From positions 3,844,001-3,908,000 of the forward strand of contig OY820914.1 of NCBI GenBank assembly GCA_963682005.1: 64,000 nucleotides of DNA, in the 5' to 3' direction. This document shows, one piece after another, positions 31,513-40,795 of the stretch (the stretch's first letter is position 1; each line of letters opens with the position of its first letter). Both the position numbers and the translations under genes were made by a program. The stretch comes from CAIYUC01 sp963682005 (GTDB lineage Bacteria > Bacteroidota > Bacteroidia > Bacteroidales > FEN-979). A model generated the notes under the pieces. It saw only the letters and a list, made by a program, of their open reading frames with translations. It did no database searches and was not told the origin of the DNA.

Positions 31513-33456
31513 ATGATAAACATAACTTTTCCGGATAACAGGATAAAACAATATGAGTCAGGTACGACGGGGCTTGAAATAGCCAGGAGTATCAGCGAAG
31601 GGCTTGCACGGAATGTCATTTCAGTTAAGATCAATGATGAGGTATGGGATGCTACCCGTCCGATCACCTTTGATGCAAGGATCAAACTTCTTACCTGGGA
31701 AGATGAAGAAGGAAAGGGTACTTACTGGCATTCTTCCGCGCATCTTCTTGCAGAAGCCGTGGAATTGCTTTACCCGGGTGTGAAATTCGGCATTGGTCCG
31801 CATATTGAAAGCGGGTTTTATTATGATATTGACTTTGGTGATTATACAATTTCCTCCGAGGATCTTCCGAAAATAGAAAACAAAATGCTTGAGCTTGCCA
31901 GGGAAAAGCAATTGTTTTCAAGGAAAGAAGTTACGAAACAGGAGGCTCTGGAATATTTCTCACAGAAAGGTGACGAATATAAACTGGAACTTATTAATGA
32001 CCTCGCTGATGGTCAGATCACATTTTATGAGTCCGGAAAATTTACAGACCTCTGCCGCGGGCCCCATCTTGCAGACACGAGCCAGATCAAGGCGGTGAAG
32101 CTTCTGAATATTGCCGGTGCTTACTGGCGGGGTGACGAAAAACGCAAGCAGCTCACTCGTATTTATGGAATCACGTTCCCAAAACAGAAAGAACTGACCG
32201 ATTACCTCGTCCTTTTGGAGGAAGCAAAAAAGAGGGATCACAGGAAATTGGGAAAAGATCTTGAACTGTTCTTCTTTTCGCAAAAAGTTGGAATGGGGTT
32301 GCCCATCTGGCTACCCAAAGGCACGCTCCTGAGGGAGCGGCTTGAGATGTTCCTCAAAAGGGTGCAAAAGAAGGCCGGGTACCAGCAGGTAATCTGCCCC
32401 CATATTGGAAACGTTGAACTTTACAAGACGTCAGGCCACTACCAGAAATACGGAGAAAGCTCATTCCATCCGATTACAACACCTGTCCCCGGAGAGGAAT
32501 TTTTCCTGAAGCCCATGAATTGTCCTCATCACTGCGAGGTGTACAAATCGAAACCACGATCTTACAAGGATCTTCCGGTGAGGATAGCAGAATTCGGGAC
32601 AGTATACAGGTATGAACAAAGCGGTGAACTTCACGGACTCACAAGGGTCAGGGGATTTACGCAGGATGATGCACATATTTTTTGCACGCCCGAACAAGTG
32701 AAAGATGAGTTCAAAGGGGTGATGGACATCGTAATGCTGATCTTTAAAGCACTGGATTTTAAAGAATTTATTACACAGATTTCGCTTAGGGATAAGAATA
32801 ACAAAGAAAAATACATCGGGTCGGACGAAAACTGGGATAAGGCAGAGAAAGCCATCCTTGAAGTTGCGGAAGAAAGAGGGTTGAAAACCGTTATTGAATA
32901 TGGTGAAGCCGCATTTTATGGTCCGAAGATGGATTTCATGGTGAAAGATGCACTTGGCAGAAAGTGGCAGCTTGGCACCATTCAGGTGGATTATAACCTT
33001 CCTGATCGCTTTGAACTGGAATATATTGGAAATGATAATCAGAAACACAGACCGGTCATGATCCATCGTGCACCATTTGGTTCCATGGAACGGTTTGTTG
33101 CTGTATTACTGGAACATACAGCAGGGAAATTCCCCTTATGGCTGACACCTGATCAGGCTATCATCCTGCCAATCAGTGAAAAGTACCAGAAATATGCAGA
33201 AAAAGTTTTAAGTTTGCTAAATAATTCCGATATTCGCGCCCAAATTGATGACAGAAACGAGAAGGCCGGCAAGAAGATCCGCGATGCAGAATTGATGAAG
33301 ATCCCGTACATGTTGGTAGTTGGTGAGAAGGAAGAAGGTGAGGGAACAGTTTCCGTGCGCAGGCAGGGGCAAGGTGATCTCGGTCCGCAGAAGATTGATG
33401 ACTTCATCCATTTCCTGAATGAAGAAGTTAAAAAGGAACTGGGAGAGATTTTATAA
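31513..33456 (+). CDS. thrS: Threonyl-tRNA synthetase
   Basis: 647 residues. Class II synthetase charging tRNA-Thr. N-terminal TGS domain (1-60); editing domain with zinc-like HSSAHLLAEA; catalytic core with MNCPHHCEVYKSKPRSYKDL, RVRGFTQDDAHIFC and HRAPFGSMERFVAVLLEH; C-terminal anticodon-binding domain (LPISEKYQKYAEKVLSLL). ATG 31513 is chosen over an upstream TTG that overlaps the promoter. First gene of the classic thrS-infC-rpmI-rplT operon. Confidence 0.98.
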   Translation: MINITFPDNRIKQYESGTTGLEIARSISEGLARNVISVKINDEVWDATRPITFDARIKLLTWEDEEGKGTYWHSSAHLLAEAVELLYPGVKFGIGPHIESGFYYDIDFGDYTISSEDLPKIENKMLELAREKQLFSRKEVTKQEALEYFSQKGDEYKLELINDLADGQITFYESGKFTDLCRGPHLADTSQIKAVKLLNIAGAYWRGDEKRKQLTRIYGITFPKQKELTDYLVLLEEAKKRDHRKLGKDLELFFFSQKVGMGLPIWLPKGTLLRERLEMFLKRVQKKAGYQQVICPHIGNVELYKTSGHYQKYGESSFHPITTPVPGEEFFLKPMNCPHHCEVYKSKPRSYKDLPVRIAEFGTVYRYEQSGELHGLTRVRGFTQDDAHIFCTPEQVKDEFKGVMDIVMLIFKALDFKEFITQISLRDKNNKEKYIGSDENWDKAEKAILEVAEERGLKTVIEYGEAAFYGPKMDFMVKDALGRKWQLGTIQVDYNLPDRFELEYIGNDNQKHRPVMIHRAPFGSMERFVAVLLEHTAGKFPLWLTPDQAIILPISEKYQKYAEKVLSLLNNSDIRAQIDDRNEKAGKKIRDAELMKIPYMLVVGEKEEGEGTVSVRRQGQGDLGPQKIDDFIHFLNEEVKKELGEIL

Positions 33457-33480
33457 TTCATCAAAAGTTGAATTTATCAT

Positions 33481-33501
33481 AATTCATAATTAATAATTAA
33501 A
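33481..33501. repeat. Short heptamer array (AATTCAT, AATTAAT, AATTAAA)
   Basis: Three 7-bp units in the thrS-infC spacer, ending just before the infC Shine-Dalgarno sequence. Similar in word to the AATTATG arrays at 1396 and 3043. Confidence 0.5.
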
Positions 33502-33504
33502 GTC

Positions 33505-33510
33505 AGGAGG
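33505..33510 (+). promoter_or_regulatory. Strong Shine-Dalgarno (AGGAGG) deciding the infC start
   Basis: AGGAGG lies 7 nt upstream of ATA (33518-33520), the codon that gives the full-length IF-3 N-terminus. Strong SD sequences are rare at other genes in this window. Confidence 0.75.
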
Positions 33511-33517
33511 ATAACCC

Positions 33518-34075
33518 ATAGCTATTCCATTCAACAACCAGAGGAACTTCCGTAAACCATTCGTAAAGAAGGAGGAACCCTATAAGATCAATGAACTTAT
33601 AAAATCCCCGGTGGTACGGGTTGTTGGCGACAACGTTACGCCGGGAATTCTTAACCTGAGAGAAGCGCTTAATATTGCGGAACAGCAAGGCCTTGATCTT
33701 GTAGAGATATCGCCCACAGCTAATCCGCCGGTTTGCAAGGTGATCGATTACAAGAAATTCCTTTACGAACTTAAGAAGAAGCAGAAGGAGATTAAAGCCA
33801 AGACGGCAAAGATCATTGTTAAAGAGATCCGGTTAGGCCCGAATACTGATGACCATGATTTCAATTTCAAGCTGAATCATGCGATAAAGTTTTTGAAGGA
33901 TGGAGCTAAGGTCAAAGTGGATGTGTTCTTCAAAGGCCGGTCGATCATCTATAAGGAACAGGGCGAACTGATCCTGCTGAAATTCGCGCAATCCATCGTG
34001 GATTATGGCAAGATTGAACAGATGCCCCGTCTTGAAGGTAAACGGATGATCATGATCATTGCACCAAAGAAATAA
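33518..34075 (+). CDS. infC: Translation initiation factor IF-3, predicted AUA start
   Basis: 185 residues. It binds the 30S subunit and enforces start-codon fidelity. N-domain (KKEEPYKINELIKSPVVRVV, then GLDLVEISPTANPPVCKVID), lysine-rich linker helix and C-domain (EIRLGPNTDDHDFNFKL, then KVDVFFKGRS). There is no ATG, GTG or TTG ahead of the conserved N-domain; starting at the first internal valine (33611) would delete about 31 residues including KINELI. The frame reads ATA-GCT-ATT-CCA-TTC 7 nt after AGGAGG, so AUA is the likely start, in line with the rare AUU start and IF-3 autoregulation known for enterobacterial infC. A few bases later ATT (33524) is a less well spaced alternative. Confidence 0.92.
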   Translation: MAIPFNNQRNFRKPFVKKEEPYKINELIKSPVVRVVGDNVTPGILNLREALNIAEQQGLDLVEISPTANPPVCKVIDYKKFLYELKKKQKEIKAKTAKIIVKEIRLGPNTDDHDFNFKLNHAIKFLKDGAKVKVDVFFKGRSIIYKEQGELILLKFAQSIVDYGKIEQMPRLEGKRMIMIIAPKK

Positions 34076-34101
34076 TTTTAACCATCATATAACAAAGAAA
34101 A

Positions 34102-34296
34102 ATGCCAAAAATGAAATCAAAATCCGGAGCCAAAAAAAGGTTCGACGTAACAGGCACCGGTAAACTGAAAAGGAAGCATGCTTTTAAAAGCCACATCCTG
34201 ACGAAAAAATCGACGAAGAGGAAACGTAATCTGACCAAATCGACGATCGTAAAAAAAGCAGATGAAGCAAACGTAAGAGTAATGATCCTTGCTTAG
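34102..34296 (+). CDS. rpmI: 50S ribosomal protein L35
   Basis: 64 residues, very basic, with the family N-terminus MPKMKSKSGAKKRF and the GKLKRKHAFKSHILTKKSTKRKR segment. It belongs to the infC-rpmI-rplT block; 26 bp after infC. Confidence 0.97.
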   Translation: MPKMKSKSGAKKRFDVTGTGKLKRKHAFKSHILTKKSTKRKRNLTKSTIVKKADEANVRVMILA

Positions 34297-34368
34297 GAAA
34301 CAGATTGTTTAACTTGCTTGCCGCTATAAGATTCCTAAAGGAACGCGTAAGTAAAAAAAAGAAAAATT

Positions 34369-34716
34369 ATGCCAAGATCAGTTAATGCCGTTGCATCAAG
34401 GCAACGAAGAAAAAAACTCCTTAAACAAACAAAAGGGCAATTCGGAAGAAGGAAAAATGTTTTGACTGTTGCTAAAAACTCCCTCGAAAAAGGCTTGAGT
34501 TACGCATACAGGGACAGGAGAAACAAAAAAAGATCCTTCCGGGGACTCTGGATCACCAGGATCAATGCAGGTGTTCGTGAATATGGTATGTCCTACTCTG
34601 TCTTTATGGGTAAAATGATTGAAAAAAATATTACCCTGAACAGGAAAACCCTTGCCGACCTTGCAATGAATCACCCTGAAGCGTTTAAAGCAATAGTTGA
34701 AGCTGTTAAAGACTAA
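34369..34716 (+). CDS. rplT: 50S ribosomal protein L20
   Basis: 115 residues. Binds 23S rRNA and is needed early in 50S assembly; in enterobacteria it also represses rpmI-rplT translation. Typical N-terminus MPRSVNAVASRQRRKKLL, then GLSYAYRDRRNKKRSFRGLWI and RINAGVREYGMSYS. Last gene of the operon, followed by a clear terminator. Confidence 0.98.
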   Translation: MPRSVNAVASRQRRKKLLKQTKGQFGRRKNVLTVAKNSLEKGLSYAYRDRRNKKRSFRGLWITRINAGVREYGMSYSVFMGKMIEKNITLNRKTLADLAMNHPEAFKAIVEAVKD

Positions 34717-34736
34717 AATATTTTCCAACAAATAAG

Positions 34737-34764
34737 GCCGTCCTGCAAAGACGGCTTTTTTTTT
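34737..34764 (+). terminator. Terminator of the thrS-rplT operon
   Basis: Stem GCCGTC/GACGGC with a 7-nt loop followed by nine T, 20 bp after the rplT stop. Confidence 0.92.
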
Positions 34765-34779
34765 ATTCATAAAAATTTC

Positions 34780-34787
34780 TATGTTTG
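34780..34787 (+). promoter_or_regulatory. -7 promoter element (TATGTTTG)
   Basis: TAnnTTTG match 27 bp upstream of the ATG of the beta-barrel gene at 34815 and just after the rplT terminator. Confidence 0.55.
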
Positions 34788-34814
34788 CAAATCATTAATT
34801 AAACAATTTAACTC

Positions 34815-35546
34815 ATGAAAAAAATTTTATTTCCTTTTCTTTTTGTCCTGGTCTTTACCGGTCAGGTCATGTCACAAAAGCAACTCTACTTTGGTATCAG
34901 CGGCACCGGACTCAGCCCCTGGATCACCAATCAGAACAATTACGGAGATCCTGAACTAGATTATAAATTAACATTTGGTTTTGGAGTTAATGCAAACATC
35001 GGATTTGATTTCAATAAGCACCTTGGTGCAAAAATCGAAGCTGGATTTCAGCGGCTTGGACAGGATTATGAGGATACGAGAGATGGAGATACAACATTCA
35101 CAAGAGATATCCAGCTTAATTATTTTACATTACCCGTTCTCTTCAAATATAAATCAAGCGGTTCAGTAGCAAGGTTCTATTTCCTTGTGGGCCCCCAGTT
35201 CAATTTTCTTACTTCCGCAAAACAAAAATATTATCGCCAGGAAGAAGTCTATTCTAATGAAATTGTGACGCTCAACGGGAAACCGGTCAAAATTGGAGAA
35301 GAGGATATTACTGTCCGCTATAATTCGATGGACATCATGGCACGGCTTGATGCAGGTGTCGATATCACGATTATTCCGAGTCTTTTCCTGAATGTAGGTT
35401 TGACATTTGCATATGGTCTCACGGATATCAATGCCAGCGATTACCAATTGCCTGACCATTCCGGAGCTTACCATGCATCACATAATCTTTATCCCGGGAT
35501 GAATTTTGGCATTAACTATGTATTGCCGATTGGAAAAAAAGAATAA
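34815..35546 (+). CDS. Outer membrane beta-barrel (porin-family / PorT-like) protein
   Basis: 243 residues. Signal peptide MKKILFPFLFVLVFTGQVMS; the remainder is an outer membrane barrel with alternating strands, including FGFGVNANIGFDFNKHLGAKIEAGFQ, FYFLVGPQFNFL, DAGVDITIIPSLFLNVGLTFAYGL and a terminal GMNFGINYVLPIG. The layout (LGAKIEAGF then NYFTLPVLFKY then GPQ) fits the Bacteroidota PorT/OMP_b-brl_2 group, whose members often have unknown function. It is monocistronic between two terminators. Confidence 0.78.
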   Translation: MKKILFPFLFVLVFTGQVMSQKQLYFGISGTGLSPWITNQNNYGDPELDYKLTFGFGVNANIGFDFNKHLGAKIEAGFQRLGQDYEDTRDGDTTFTRDIQLNYFTLPVLFKYKSSGSVARFYFLVGPQFNFLTSAKQKYYRQEEVYSNEIVTLNGKPVKIGEEDITVRYNSMDIMARLDAGVDITIIPSLFLNVGLTFAYGLTDINASDYQLPDHSGAYHASHNLYPGMNFGINYVLPIGKKE

Positions 35547-35563
35547 CAAATCATTTCATACTG

Positions 35564-35598
35564 AAAAGCGGCAGGGAAATTCCTTCGCCGCTTTTTTT
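35564..35598. terminator. Bidirectional terminator
   Basis: AAAAGCGGC (35564-35572) pairs with GCCGCTTTT (35587-35595), followed by more T. It lies between the convergent beta-barrel and thiol-oxidoreductase genes. Confidence 0.85.
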
Positions 35599-35601
35599 AT
35601 C

Positions 35602-37029
35602 CTATTCTTTAACAGAGGGATGTGACCTAACGTAGTTTTTTAAAAACTGTCCGATCTGCTCTGTTCTTAACTGTTTTGCTATGATCTCCTTCCTTTCGTT
35701 CAGTAGGTAAATGATGGGAGTGGTGGTGATATCGTACTGGTCATGATAATTTCCGGTTAGTGTCCTGGGCCCATCGACATTGATCCATGGCGTGCTTTTT
35801 TTGGTTATCCCCTTCTTCCACTTTGCCATCGAGGAATCAGAACATACCGCGAAAACCTCCAGCCCATATTTCTCCTTGTTCATTTCGTAAAATTCTTTAA
35901 GCTTTGGTATTTCCTGCTCACAATGGCCGCAATCAGGGTCCCAGAAAAGAAGGATCAATATCCTTGCCTGTATCGAATGCATCGAAATCAGTTGCCCATT
36001 CGTATCCATCATAATCATATTGGGGGCTTTCTCACCGATCAGTAGCGGTTTCAGCTTCATCGCCTTCTTAATGATGCTTTCCAGAACAGTTTTGTTCACC
36101 CAGTCAGCCTGACCGGTAATATAATAGGTGTCGATCACATGAACGAAGATCCGGTCAAATCCCATGATCTCCGAGTTTTCGTAATGGTTGGTGGTGAACC
36201 AGACCATATATTTAAACATTTCATGATTCGGTCTTGATTTGTTGATGAGAAAATCCGTTTCCTTTATGATCGTGTCAGGTGTCTGAACGAGGACCTGATC
36301 GTAATATTTCTTCAGTTTGTTATAAAATACAGGTGTTCTCAGAAGCCGGTCGTCAGTGAAATCAGTTCCATCCCAGAAATGCTGCTTAACATACCTGTAT
36401 ACAAAGACAGAATCCTTCCTGCCATTCGGGAGAGTGGGTATTTCCGGGATATCAGGCTCCCGCATTGCATTGATCAGTAAAGCGATGAAGGAATCGGGGT
36501 TTTCTTCGGCAAGCTTAAGCTTATATGCAATGATCTCTTTATTGATCTCATTTATTTTTTGATCCAGTAGAAGCAGCGAATCATTTTTACCTTCGAGGCC
36601 TTTTTCCTTATCCTGGATTATCTTTACCTCCTCATATTTATTCTTGTTGAATGCGAGATAATCATAGAAAAGCCTGTTCTCAGGAGAATTAAGAATGCTC
36701 ATTTTTCCCTGAAGGTCTGACTTATCTGTCTCCATGGAGAACTTTTTATCGTTGTTCACAATGAACTCAAAATAGTTCTTATCCGTGAGGACGACAATAT
36801 ACATTCCCCTGGGAAGAGTTTCCGGAGCCTTGAAAACGAAACGTCCCGATCCGTCCACCTTCAGCGTATCCTTGACATAGGTTCCGTTACCGTAATAATT
36901 GGCGATCATACAGGTTGTGTCTTTTACGCCTTTCACCCTGAATTTAACGATGTAGCCTTCAGCCATTAGCGAAATGGACCCGAGAATGAAAAGGAACGTC
37001 AGGGTCAGACAACGATTGAGAAAACTCAT
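35602..37029 (-). CDS. TlpA-like thiol oxidoreductase with DUF4369/DUF5106-type N-terminus
   Basis: 475 residues. Signal peptide (MSFLNRCLTLTFLFILGSISLMA), a beta-rich DUF4369-like domain (about 25-120, GSGRFVFKAPETLPRGMYIV), a helical DUF5106-like region with coiled-coil character (about 120-330), and a C-terminal thioredoxin fold (about 335-475) with active site FWDPDCGHCEQE (CGHC) and the cis-proline loop ITTTPIIY. Probably a periplasmic disulfide reductase or cytochrome-maturation-like protein; the partner is unknown. An in-frame ATG at 37050 would overlap the upstream DUF4301 gene by 17 bp; the alternative at 37029 leaves a 4-bp gap. It is in an apparent operon with the DUF4301 gene. Confidence 0.82.
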   Translation of the reverse strand: MSFLNRCLTLTFLFILGSISLMAEGYIVKFRVKGVKDTTCMIANYYGNGTYVKDTLKVDGSGRFVFKAPETLPRGMYIVVLTDKNYFEFIVNNDKKFSMETDKSDLQGKMSILNSPENRLFYDYLAFNKNKYEEVKIIQDKEKGLEGKNDSLLLLDQKINEINKEIIAYKLKLAEENPDSFIALLINAMREPDIPEIPTLPNGRKDSVFVYRYVKQHFWDGTDFTDDRLLRTPVFYNKLKKYYDQVLVQTPDTIIKETDFLINKSRPNHEMFKYMVWFTTNHYENSEIMGFDRIFVHVIDTYYITGQADWVNKTVLESIIKKAMKLKPLLIGEKAPNMIMMDTNGQLISMHSIQARILILLFWDPDCGHCEQEIPKLKEFYEMNKEKYGLEVFAVCSDSSMAKWKKGITKKSTPWINVDGPRTLTGNYHDQYDITTTPIIYLLNERKEIIAKQLRTEQIGQFLKNYVRSHPSVKE

Positions 37030-37033
37030 TGAA

Positions 37034-38584
37034 TTATGATTGGTGTTCATTCCTCAGAAGATCATTGATTGTTTTTACAGGGTTAAAAGTTATTATGGGA
37101 ACTTCGACGAACACAGTGATCCAGCCTGCCATTGCTCCATTCCAGAGTCCCGGAACTTCCTGGGCTTTTAAATTCTTCCCTCCGCTTGACTTGACAGAGA
37201 TGAACCCGGTTTGTTCATCAACGAAATCAGCGAGGTTAAAGTGTGTTCCGCGATGATCTTTTATACTGCAAACAAGGTCAACCGGGTTAAAATGTGTAGA
37301 TGAGTCTAAAATCATTTTCTGACTTGCATCCTTCATATCGACCTGTGAAGATTCGATGATCTGAAGCGATGTCTGACCGGCATTGTCATACACCCAGAAA
37401 GGACCTCCACCTGGTTCTCCTTCATTTTTCACCATGCCGCAAACTCTCATGGGGCGGTTAAGAAGCTCCTTTAAGAAAGAAGTTTTCTGTTCGAGAGGCA
37501 GTTCGTTGAATCCCTCAGGGAATGAAATGAGAAGTTTGGTTTTTACAAACTCATTCATCAGGTGGATATCATCGGCATTAACCAGTTGCCTTTCCATTTT
37601 ATCCATGAAGTTGAAAATTTCATTCCTCAGCATCATGAGGTAACCACCGATGAGTTTCTTATAATTATATGTTTCCGGCTTTAACCTGTCAGGCACAATA
37701 TTGTCTATGTTCTTGATGAAGATGATGTCGGCATCAATTTCATTCAGGTTCTCAAGGAGGGCGCCATGACCGGCAGGTCGGAACAGAAGGGTTCCGTCAG
37801 GGTTCCTGAAAGGCTGGTTATCCAGGTCCACGGCAATTGTATCAGTTGACGGCTTCTGGATGGAATGGCTGATATTAAATTTAACATTGAACGTTCTTTC
37901 GTATTTATCCAGGACGAAAGATATCCTGTCTTCAAAAATTCCTATATGTTCAGGAGAAAGGGTAAAATGGAGATTTGCCAGATTATTTTGGTCCTTTGCA
38001 TAGGTGGCTGCTTCTACCAGGTGTTCTTCAGCTGCAACCCTTGCCCCGTCAGGATATGAGTGAAATTTCAGCAGGGCTTTCGGCAATGAAGCATAACCCA
38101 GTCCTTCATTAAAAAGGAGATGTTTTATGATGGAGGTGAAGTTTCCTCTTTCCCTAACATGGAATATTTCCCTGTCATCAGGTCTGAAGGTATGTTTTAA
38201 ATCATCGAAGAAAGCGAATTTTTCCAGGTTATCGATAAACTGGAAAACCGGGTTTGTTGTCCTCAGGCGAAAATACACATCATCAGGGACAGGATGATCC
38301 CCCTGCTTTTCAATAAATTCGAAGAGTTGCTTGAACATCCTGCTTGCGGCACCTGAAGCCGGAACAAATTTCAGTATTACTGATTTCCCTGGATTTTTGT
38401 CAAATAATTCCTGGTATGCCTTTTTTTCATCCGGCGTGAGAGACATGATGCCGTCGCCTGGGGTTGCTGCTCTTGCAAGCTGAATAGGAGGGAACCCGCT
38501 TCTGAAATGCTCAAGTTGCTTTTCAATCCGAGGGATGTTCATTCCCTTTAATTTCATCCGGTCTATATCTTCTGTTGAAAACAT
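37034..38584 (-). CDS. DUF4301 family protein
   Basis: 516 residues, normal length for DUF4301, a family found almost only in Bacteroidota. Visible landmarks are KFVPASGAASRMFKQLFEF near residue 75, HGALLENLNEIDADIIFIKN and a C-terminal region with NPVDLVCSIKDHRG. The first is glycine/serine rich and recalls the nucleotide-binding loop of GT-A-type nucleotidyltransferases, and the NID-like acidic segment could be a metal site, but this is my inference. No signal peptide, so cytoplasmic. Translationally close to the downstream thiol oxidoreductase gene. Confidence 0.8.
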   Translation of the reverse strand: MFSTEDIDRMKLKGMNIPRIEKQLEHFRSGFPPIQLARAATPGDGIMSLTPDEKKAYQELFDKNPGKSVILKFVPASGAASRMFKQLFEFIEKQGDHPVPDDVYFRLRTTNPVFQFIDNLEKFAFFDDLKHTFRPDDREIFHVRERGNFTSIIKHLLFNEGLGYASLPKALLKFHSYPDGARVAAEEHLVEAATYAKDQNNLANLHFTLSPEHIGIFEDRISFVLDKYERTFNVKFNISHSIQKPSTDTIAVDLDNQPFRNPDGTLLFRPAGHGALLENLNEIDADIIFIKNIDNIVPDRLKPETYNYKKLIGGYLMMLRNEIFNFMDKMERQLVNADDIHLMNEFVKTKLLISFPEGFNELPLEQKTSFLKELLNRPMRVCGMVKNEGEPGGGPFWVYDNAGQTSLQIIESSQVDMKDASQKMILDSSTHFNPVDLVCSIKDHRGTHFNLADFVDEQTGFISVKSSGGKNLKAQEVPGLWNGAMAGWITVFVEVPIITFNPVKTINDLLRNEHQS

Positions 38585-38626
38585 GGGGACAATTTTATTA
38601 ACTTTATCACGAAAATAAATACAAAG

Positions 38627-40312
38627 ATGAGAAAAATTTTTTCATTCCTGATCATGCTTCTGACTGCTGCTTTCACAGTTTTTGCTGATGTAGCGCCGGA
38701 TAAGTATTTCATAAAGTTTACCGATAAGAACAATACCCCGTATACAATTGATAACCCCGGAGCATTTCTTACACCAAGAGCTATTCACCGAAGGACGGTT
38801 CAAGGTATTGCCATCTCTGAAGAGGATCTGCCTTTGAACCCGGATTATGTCATTACCATCAAAAACCTTGGAACCATTATCCTTACACGGAGCAAATGGT
38901 TCAATGGGATAACCATTTATGCCCCTGATCCATCTGTATTGGCGGCAATTTCAAATTTGCCGTTTGTCCAGGAGATTGTAAAAAATAACCAGAATCCGCC
39001 AAATTCTCAGCCTCTTCACAAGGATAAATTCGAAATGGAGACGAATTCTCTTCTCCCGCTGAATCTCTTATCGCCGAATAATCCTGTATCGGTGAATAAT
39101 TTTACCTTTAATTATGGTCCGTCATACACCCAAATACACATGCTTAACGGGGATGCCCTGCATCAGGGAGGATACACCGGGGCAGGCAAGGTAATAGCCA
39201 TACTGGATGCAGGTTTTTTGAATGCAGATATCCTTTCAGCGTTTGACAGCTTACGTCAAAATGGCCAGATCCTGGGAACGAAGGATTTTGTAACCCCGGG
39301 GAACAATGTTTACCAGGAATTTTACCATGGCATGGCCGTCCTTTCGACAATGGGGGCGAATCTCCCGGGTCAGTTGATTGGTACTGCACCTGGTGCCTCT
39401 TACTGGCTTCTTCGATCAGAAGATGCAGCCACAGAAAACATTATAGAGGAATATAACTGGGTCGCAGCAGCCGAATTTGCGGATAGTGTCGGAGCCGATG
39501 TAATAAATTCGTCCCTGGGATACAGTTTATTTGACGATCCTGCTCAAAACCATTCCTGGGCTGATCTTACAGGAAATTCCACCCCGGTGACCCGTGGTGC
39601 CAATATCGCTGCAAGCAAGGGAATTGCCGTTGTGAACAGTGCCGGCAATGAGGCTCTTAAGCCCTGGCATTATATCAGTTTTCCCGCTGATGGTCTTCAG
39701 GTTCTTGGCATTGCAGCAGTTGATGCTGCAGGAATACACGCATCCTTCAGTTCCATTGGCTTTCCATCCGTTACTGATCCAAAACCGGATATTGCCGCCA
39801 TGGGTGTTGGTGACATCGTTGCTAATTCTGACGGTTCAATCGGATCAGGCTCAGGAACATCCTTTTCATCTCCCCTGATAGCAGGCCTCGTTGCATGTCT
39901 TTGGGAAGCAAAACCTGCAGCAACAAATACGCAGATCTTTCAATCCATACGGGAAAGCGCAAGTAAATTCCCTCAGGATGATACCCTTGTTGGCTGCGGA
40001 ATCCCAGATTTTTCAAAAGCATTAACCCTGTTATCAATACCAACTGTTCAGAGTTGCCAATCGAAAGTATATCCAAACCCATTCAAGGATTATGTGACCA
40101 TCAGGTGTTTTTCTGCCTCCCCCCAAAATATCGATATCTCTTTTTATGATATTACAGGCAGGATGACCCTTCATTTCCCGAACCTTCAAAGCAGTGCAGG
40201 GGAGAATACCTTCACAATTTCCCAGATTGAAACCCTCAGACAAGGTTGCTATTTCCTGAAGGTAACCAGCAGTACATGTTCAGAAACGCTTCAGTTGATA
40301 AAGGTTAATTAG
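38627..40312 (+). CDS. Subtilisin-family (S8) serine protease with T9SS sorting domain
   Basis: 561 residues. Signal peptide 1-20, an N-terminal inhibitor-like prodomain (about 21-125), then the subtilase domain with catalytic Asp194 (AILDAGF), His234 (EFYHGMAVLSTMG), oxyanion Asn341 (NSAGNE) and nucleophile Ser412 (SGSGTSFSSPLIAG). The last about 80 residues are a type A T9SS sorting domain (KVYPNPFKDYVTI, ending CSETLQLIKVN). All three catalytic residues are intact, so an active surface or secreted protease is expected. It is divergent from the DUF4301 gene. Confidence 0.95.
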   Translation: MRKIFSFLIMLLTAAFTVFADVAPDKYFIKFTDKNNTPYTIDNPGAFLTPRAIHRRTVQGIAISEEDLPLNPDYVITIKNLGTIILTRSKWFNGITIYAPDPSVLAAISNLPFVQEIVKNNQNPPNSQPLHKDKFEMETNSLLPLNLLSPNNPVSVNNFTFNYGPSYTQIHMLNGDALHQGGYTGAGKVIAILDAGFLNADILSAFDSLRQNGQILGTKDFVTPGNNVYQEFYHGMAVLSTMGANLPGQLIGTAPGASYWLLRSEDAATENIIEEYNWVAAAEFADSVGADVINSSLGYSLFDDPAQNHSWADLTGNSTPVTRGANIAASKGIAVVNSAGNEALKPWHYISFPADGLQVLGIAAVDAAGIHASFSSIGFPSVTDPKPDIAAMGVGDIVANSDGSIGSGSGTSFSSPLIAGLVACLWEAKPAATNTQIFQSIRESASKFPQDDTLVGCGIPDFSKALTLLSIPTVQSCQSKVYPNPFKDYVTIRCFSASPQNIDISFYDITGRMTLHFPNLQSSAGENTFTISQIETLRQGCYFLKVTSSTCSETLQLIKVN

Positions 40313-40656
40313 CAGATTATAAATTTAATATCAGATTCAGTCACATTCAAAATTCTGCGTTTGTGATTTTGTAATTCCTCAAAGGATGACCCTTTGATCG
40401 ATCGGTATTCTTATTGTCCATATCCTTTATTAGATTAGACAAGGTTTTCCTCCGGGCTCAAGGTTCTTTTCTTTAATTCACTGACCTGATCCTGAATAAG
40501 CAGGGTAGGATAGATGTTGAAGACGTCCAATCAATATGTATTTTTTCCAATAGAAAACCGAAATCCATACCTTCTTCCTGACCAGATTAAGTAGAAAAAA
40601 ATAGAGACTCTATCTTGTATTGCAACTTTTTTTGTAACAAATCCCTGAGAAAATAA
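40313..40656. other. Intergenic region without recognisable gene
   Basis: AT-rich DNA between the protease gene and the operator-like palindromes. I see no open frame with family signatures, RNA gene or terminator of the usual form. Confidence 0.5.
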
Positions 40657-40683
40657 GTTACATTTGTAATTACAGATGTAAAC
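40657..40683. promoter_or_regulatory. Operator-like palindrome 1
   Basis: Nested inverted repeat: outer TTACAT (40658-40663) and ATGTAA (40676-40681) around inner TGTAATTACA (40665-40674), all sharing one centre. It contains the -7-like TACATTTG. A near-identical copy is at 40796. Confidence 0.7.
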
Positions 40684-40795
40684 GAGACTGTGAAGTAGTT
40701 ATAGCTTCCATAGCACTAAAATACAACATATTAAAACTATTGTTTCTAATATGATCAATAAGCATAATTCTGAAATGAATTGGATTATCTGGTTA

